NCBI GenBank assembly: GCA_030635365.1
Contig: DAOVYZ010000015.1
Location: 1-16,303 of the forward strand
Length of the DNA: 16,303 nucleotides
Source: Bacteroidales bacterium
GTDB taxonomy: Bacteria > Bacteroidota > Bacteroidia > Bacteroidales > UBA12077
Direction: 5' to 3'
Shown: positions 15,738-16,303 of the stretch, piece by piece
How the letters are laid out: every line of letters starts with the position of its first letter
Position numbering within the stretch: position 1 is the stretch's first letter
The notes under the pieces: model-generated
Databases searched by the model: none
Told to the model about the DNA's origin: nothing
The model's input: the letters and a program-made list of their open reading frames with translations, nothing else
Position numbers and translations under genes: made by a program

Positions 15738-16303
15738 ATGAAATTTGGAGTAGTAATCTTTCCGGGTTCAAATTGTGATCAGGATATGATATATGTCCTT
15801 CGCAATATTATGGAGCAAGAAGTAGTTGAATTATGGCATAAAGACACCGATTTACAAGGTGTTGAAGCTGTCGTTTTGCCAGGAGGTTTTTCATATGGTG
15901 ATTATTTAAGGTCAGGAGCAATAGCACGCTATTCTCCAATAATGGAGAGCGTGATTGAGTTTGCCAACAATGGAGGCTTTGTATTTGGGGTATGTAATGG
16001 ATTTCAAATTTTATGTGAATCAGGGTTATTGCCAGGGACACTCTTGCATAATAATAATCAGAAATTTATTTGCAAAAATGTTTACCTGGTTCCTGATAAT
16101 AACTCTAGTATCATAACAGCTAAGTTGAGTAAACAACAACCGTTAAAAATACCTATTGCTCATGCTGAGGGAAGATATTTTGCTAAAAAAGAAGACTTAC
16201 AGGATATGCGGCAGAAAGGACAAATTTTGTTCAGATATTGTAATCAATATGGAGAAATTACTTCAGAGGCAAATCCAAACGGAGCAATTGAAAATATTGC
16301 AGG
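15738..16303 (+). CDS. purQ: Phosphoribosylformylglycinamidine synthase, glutaminase subunit (partial)
   Basis: PurQ is the class I glutamine amidotransferase subunit that supplies ammonia to PurL for conversion of FGAR to FGAM in purine synthesis. The reading frame is open from the ATG at 15738 to the window edge, giving 188 complete codons. The family start MKFGVVIFPGSNCD is present, followed by PGGFSYGDYLRSGA (48-61), the nucleophile elbow GVCNGFQ with Cys86, and IAHAEGRY (140-147) with His142 and Glu144, so the catalytic triad is complete. Roughly 40 C-terminal residues should lie beyond the window. A free-standing PurQ implies separate PurL (and usually PurS) subunits elsewhere, rather than the large fused synthase. 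It has its own promoter and follows the carbamoyltransferase gene by 156 nt. Confidence 0.96.
   Translation, partial: MKFGVVIFPGSNCDQDMIYVLRNIMEQEVVELWHKDTDLQGVEAVVLPGGFSYGDYLRSGAIARYSPIMESVIEFANNGGFVFGVCNGFQILCESGLLPGTLLHNNNQKFICKNVYLVPDNNSSIITAKLSKQQPLKIPIAHAEGRYFAKKEDLQDMRQKGQILFRYCNQYGEITSEANPNGAIENIA

Noticed and set aside
15808..16041. 77-codon open frame on the minus strand near the right edge
   Set aside because: It lies antisense to the open plus-strand purQ frame that carries the whole amidotransferase triad.
1..16303. CRISPR arrays, tRNA or rRNA genes, insertion sequences
   Set aside because: I saw no regularly spaced direct repeats, no tRNA-like cloverleaf or rRNA segments, and no transposase frame on either strand.

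Overview
This window looks like chromosomal DNA of a Bacteroidota bacterium. The sequence is strongly AT-rich and start codons generally lack Shine-Dalgarno sequences. Several intergenic regions carry the Bacteroidota-type -7 box TAnnTTTG. The gene content fits too, notably the DUF6427-like membrane protein behind purD and the SiaB/SiaC/SpoIIE-phosphatase set. I cannot name a genus; a gut, sediment or marine member of the Bacteroidales/Marinilabiliales/Flavobacteriales would all be compatible.

Layout. (1) 1-225: non-coding, with a long imperfect inverted repeat and a candidate purD promoter. (2) 226-2506, plus strand: purD and a polytopic membrane protein, 4 nt apart. (3) 2521-13762, minus strand: a run of ten co-directional genes with gaps of 7 to 59 nt, read from high to low coordinates. 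They are canonical CheR methyltransferase; degenerate CheR-like protein; stand-alone CheB methylesterase domain; two-TM GAF protein; two-TM HAMP/GAF/PAS/PAS/PP2C phosphatase (SiaA-like); SiaB-like kinase; SiaC-like phosphoprotein (DUF1987); TerB/FHA-like/ABCG-type ABC transporter with a giant extracytoplasmic insert; helical lipoprotein; small secreted protein. (4) 13763-13877: a divergent intergenic region. (5) 13878-15581, plus strand: a NodU/TobZ-family O-carbamoyltransferase. (6) 15582-15737: intergenic region with the best promoter in the window and a 20-bp palindrome. (7) 15738 to the end: purQ, cut by the window edge.

How the genes may work together (inference). The minus-strand run looks like one signalling-to-envelope pathway. 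Membrane GAF/PAS modules sense a signal and control a PP2C phosphatase. The phosphatase and the SiaB-like kinase set the phosphorylation state of the SiaC-like switch protein at the conserved Thr68. In Pseudomonas the output of this switch is the diguanylate cyclase SiaD, but no GGDEF protein is present here. The gene directly downstream encodes a transporter with cytoplasmic TerB and FHA-like domains, followed by two exported proteins, so a transporter or envelope complex is the obvious alternative output. The CheR/CheB pair occurs without any MCP, CheA or CheW. The coiled coil of the phosphatase contains an MCP-like EExxAT patch and is the most plausible local methylation target. The two purine genes flank this island and are probably housekeeping neighbours.
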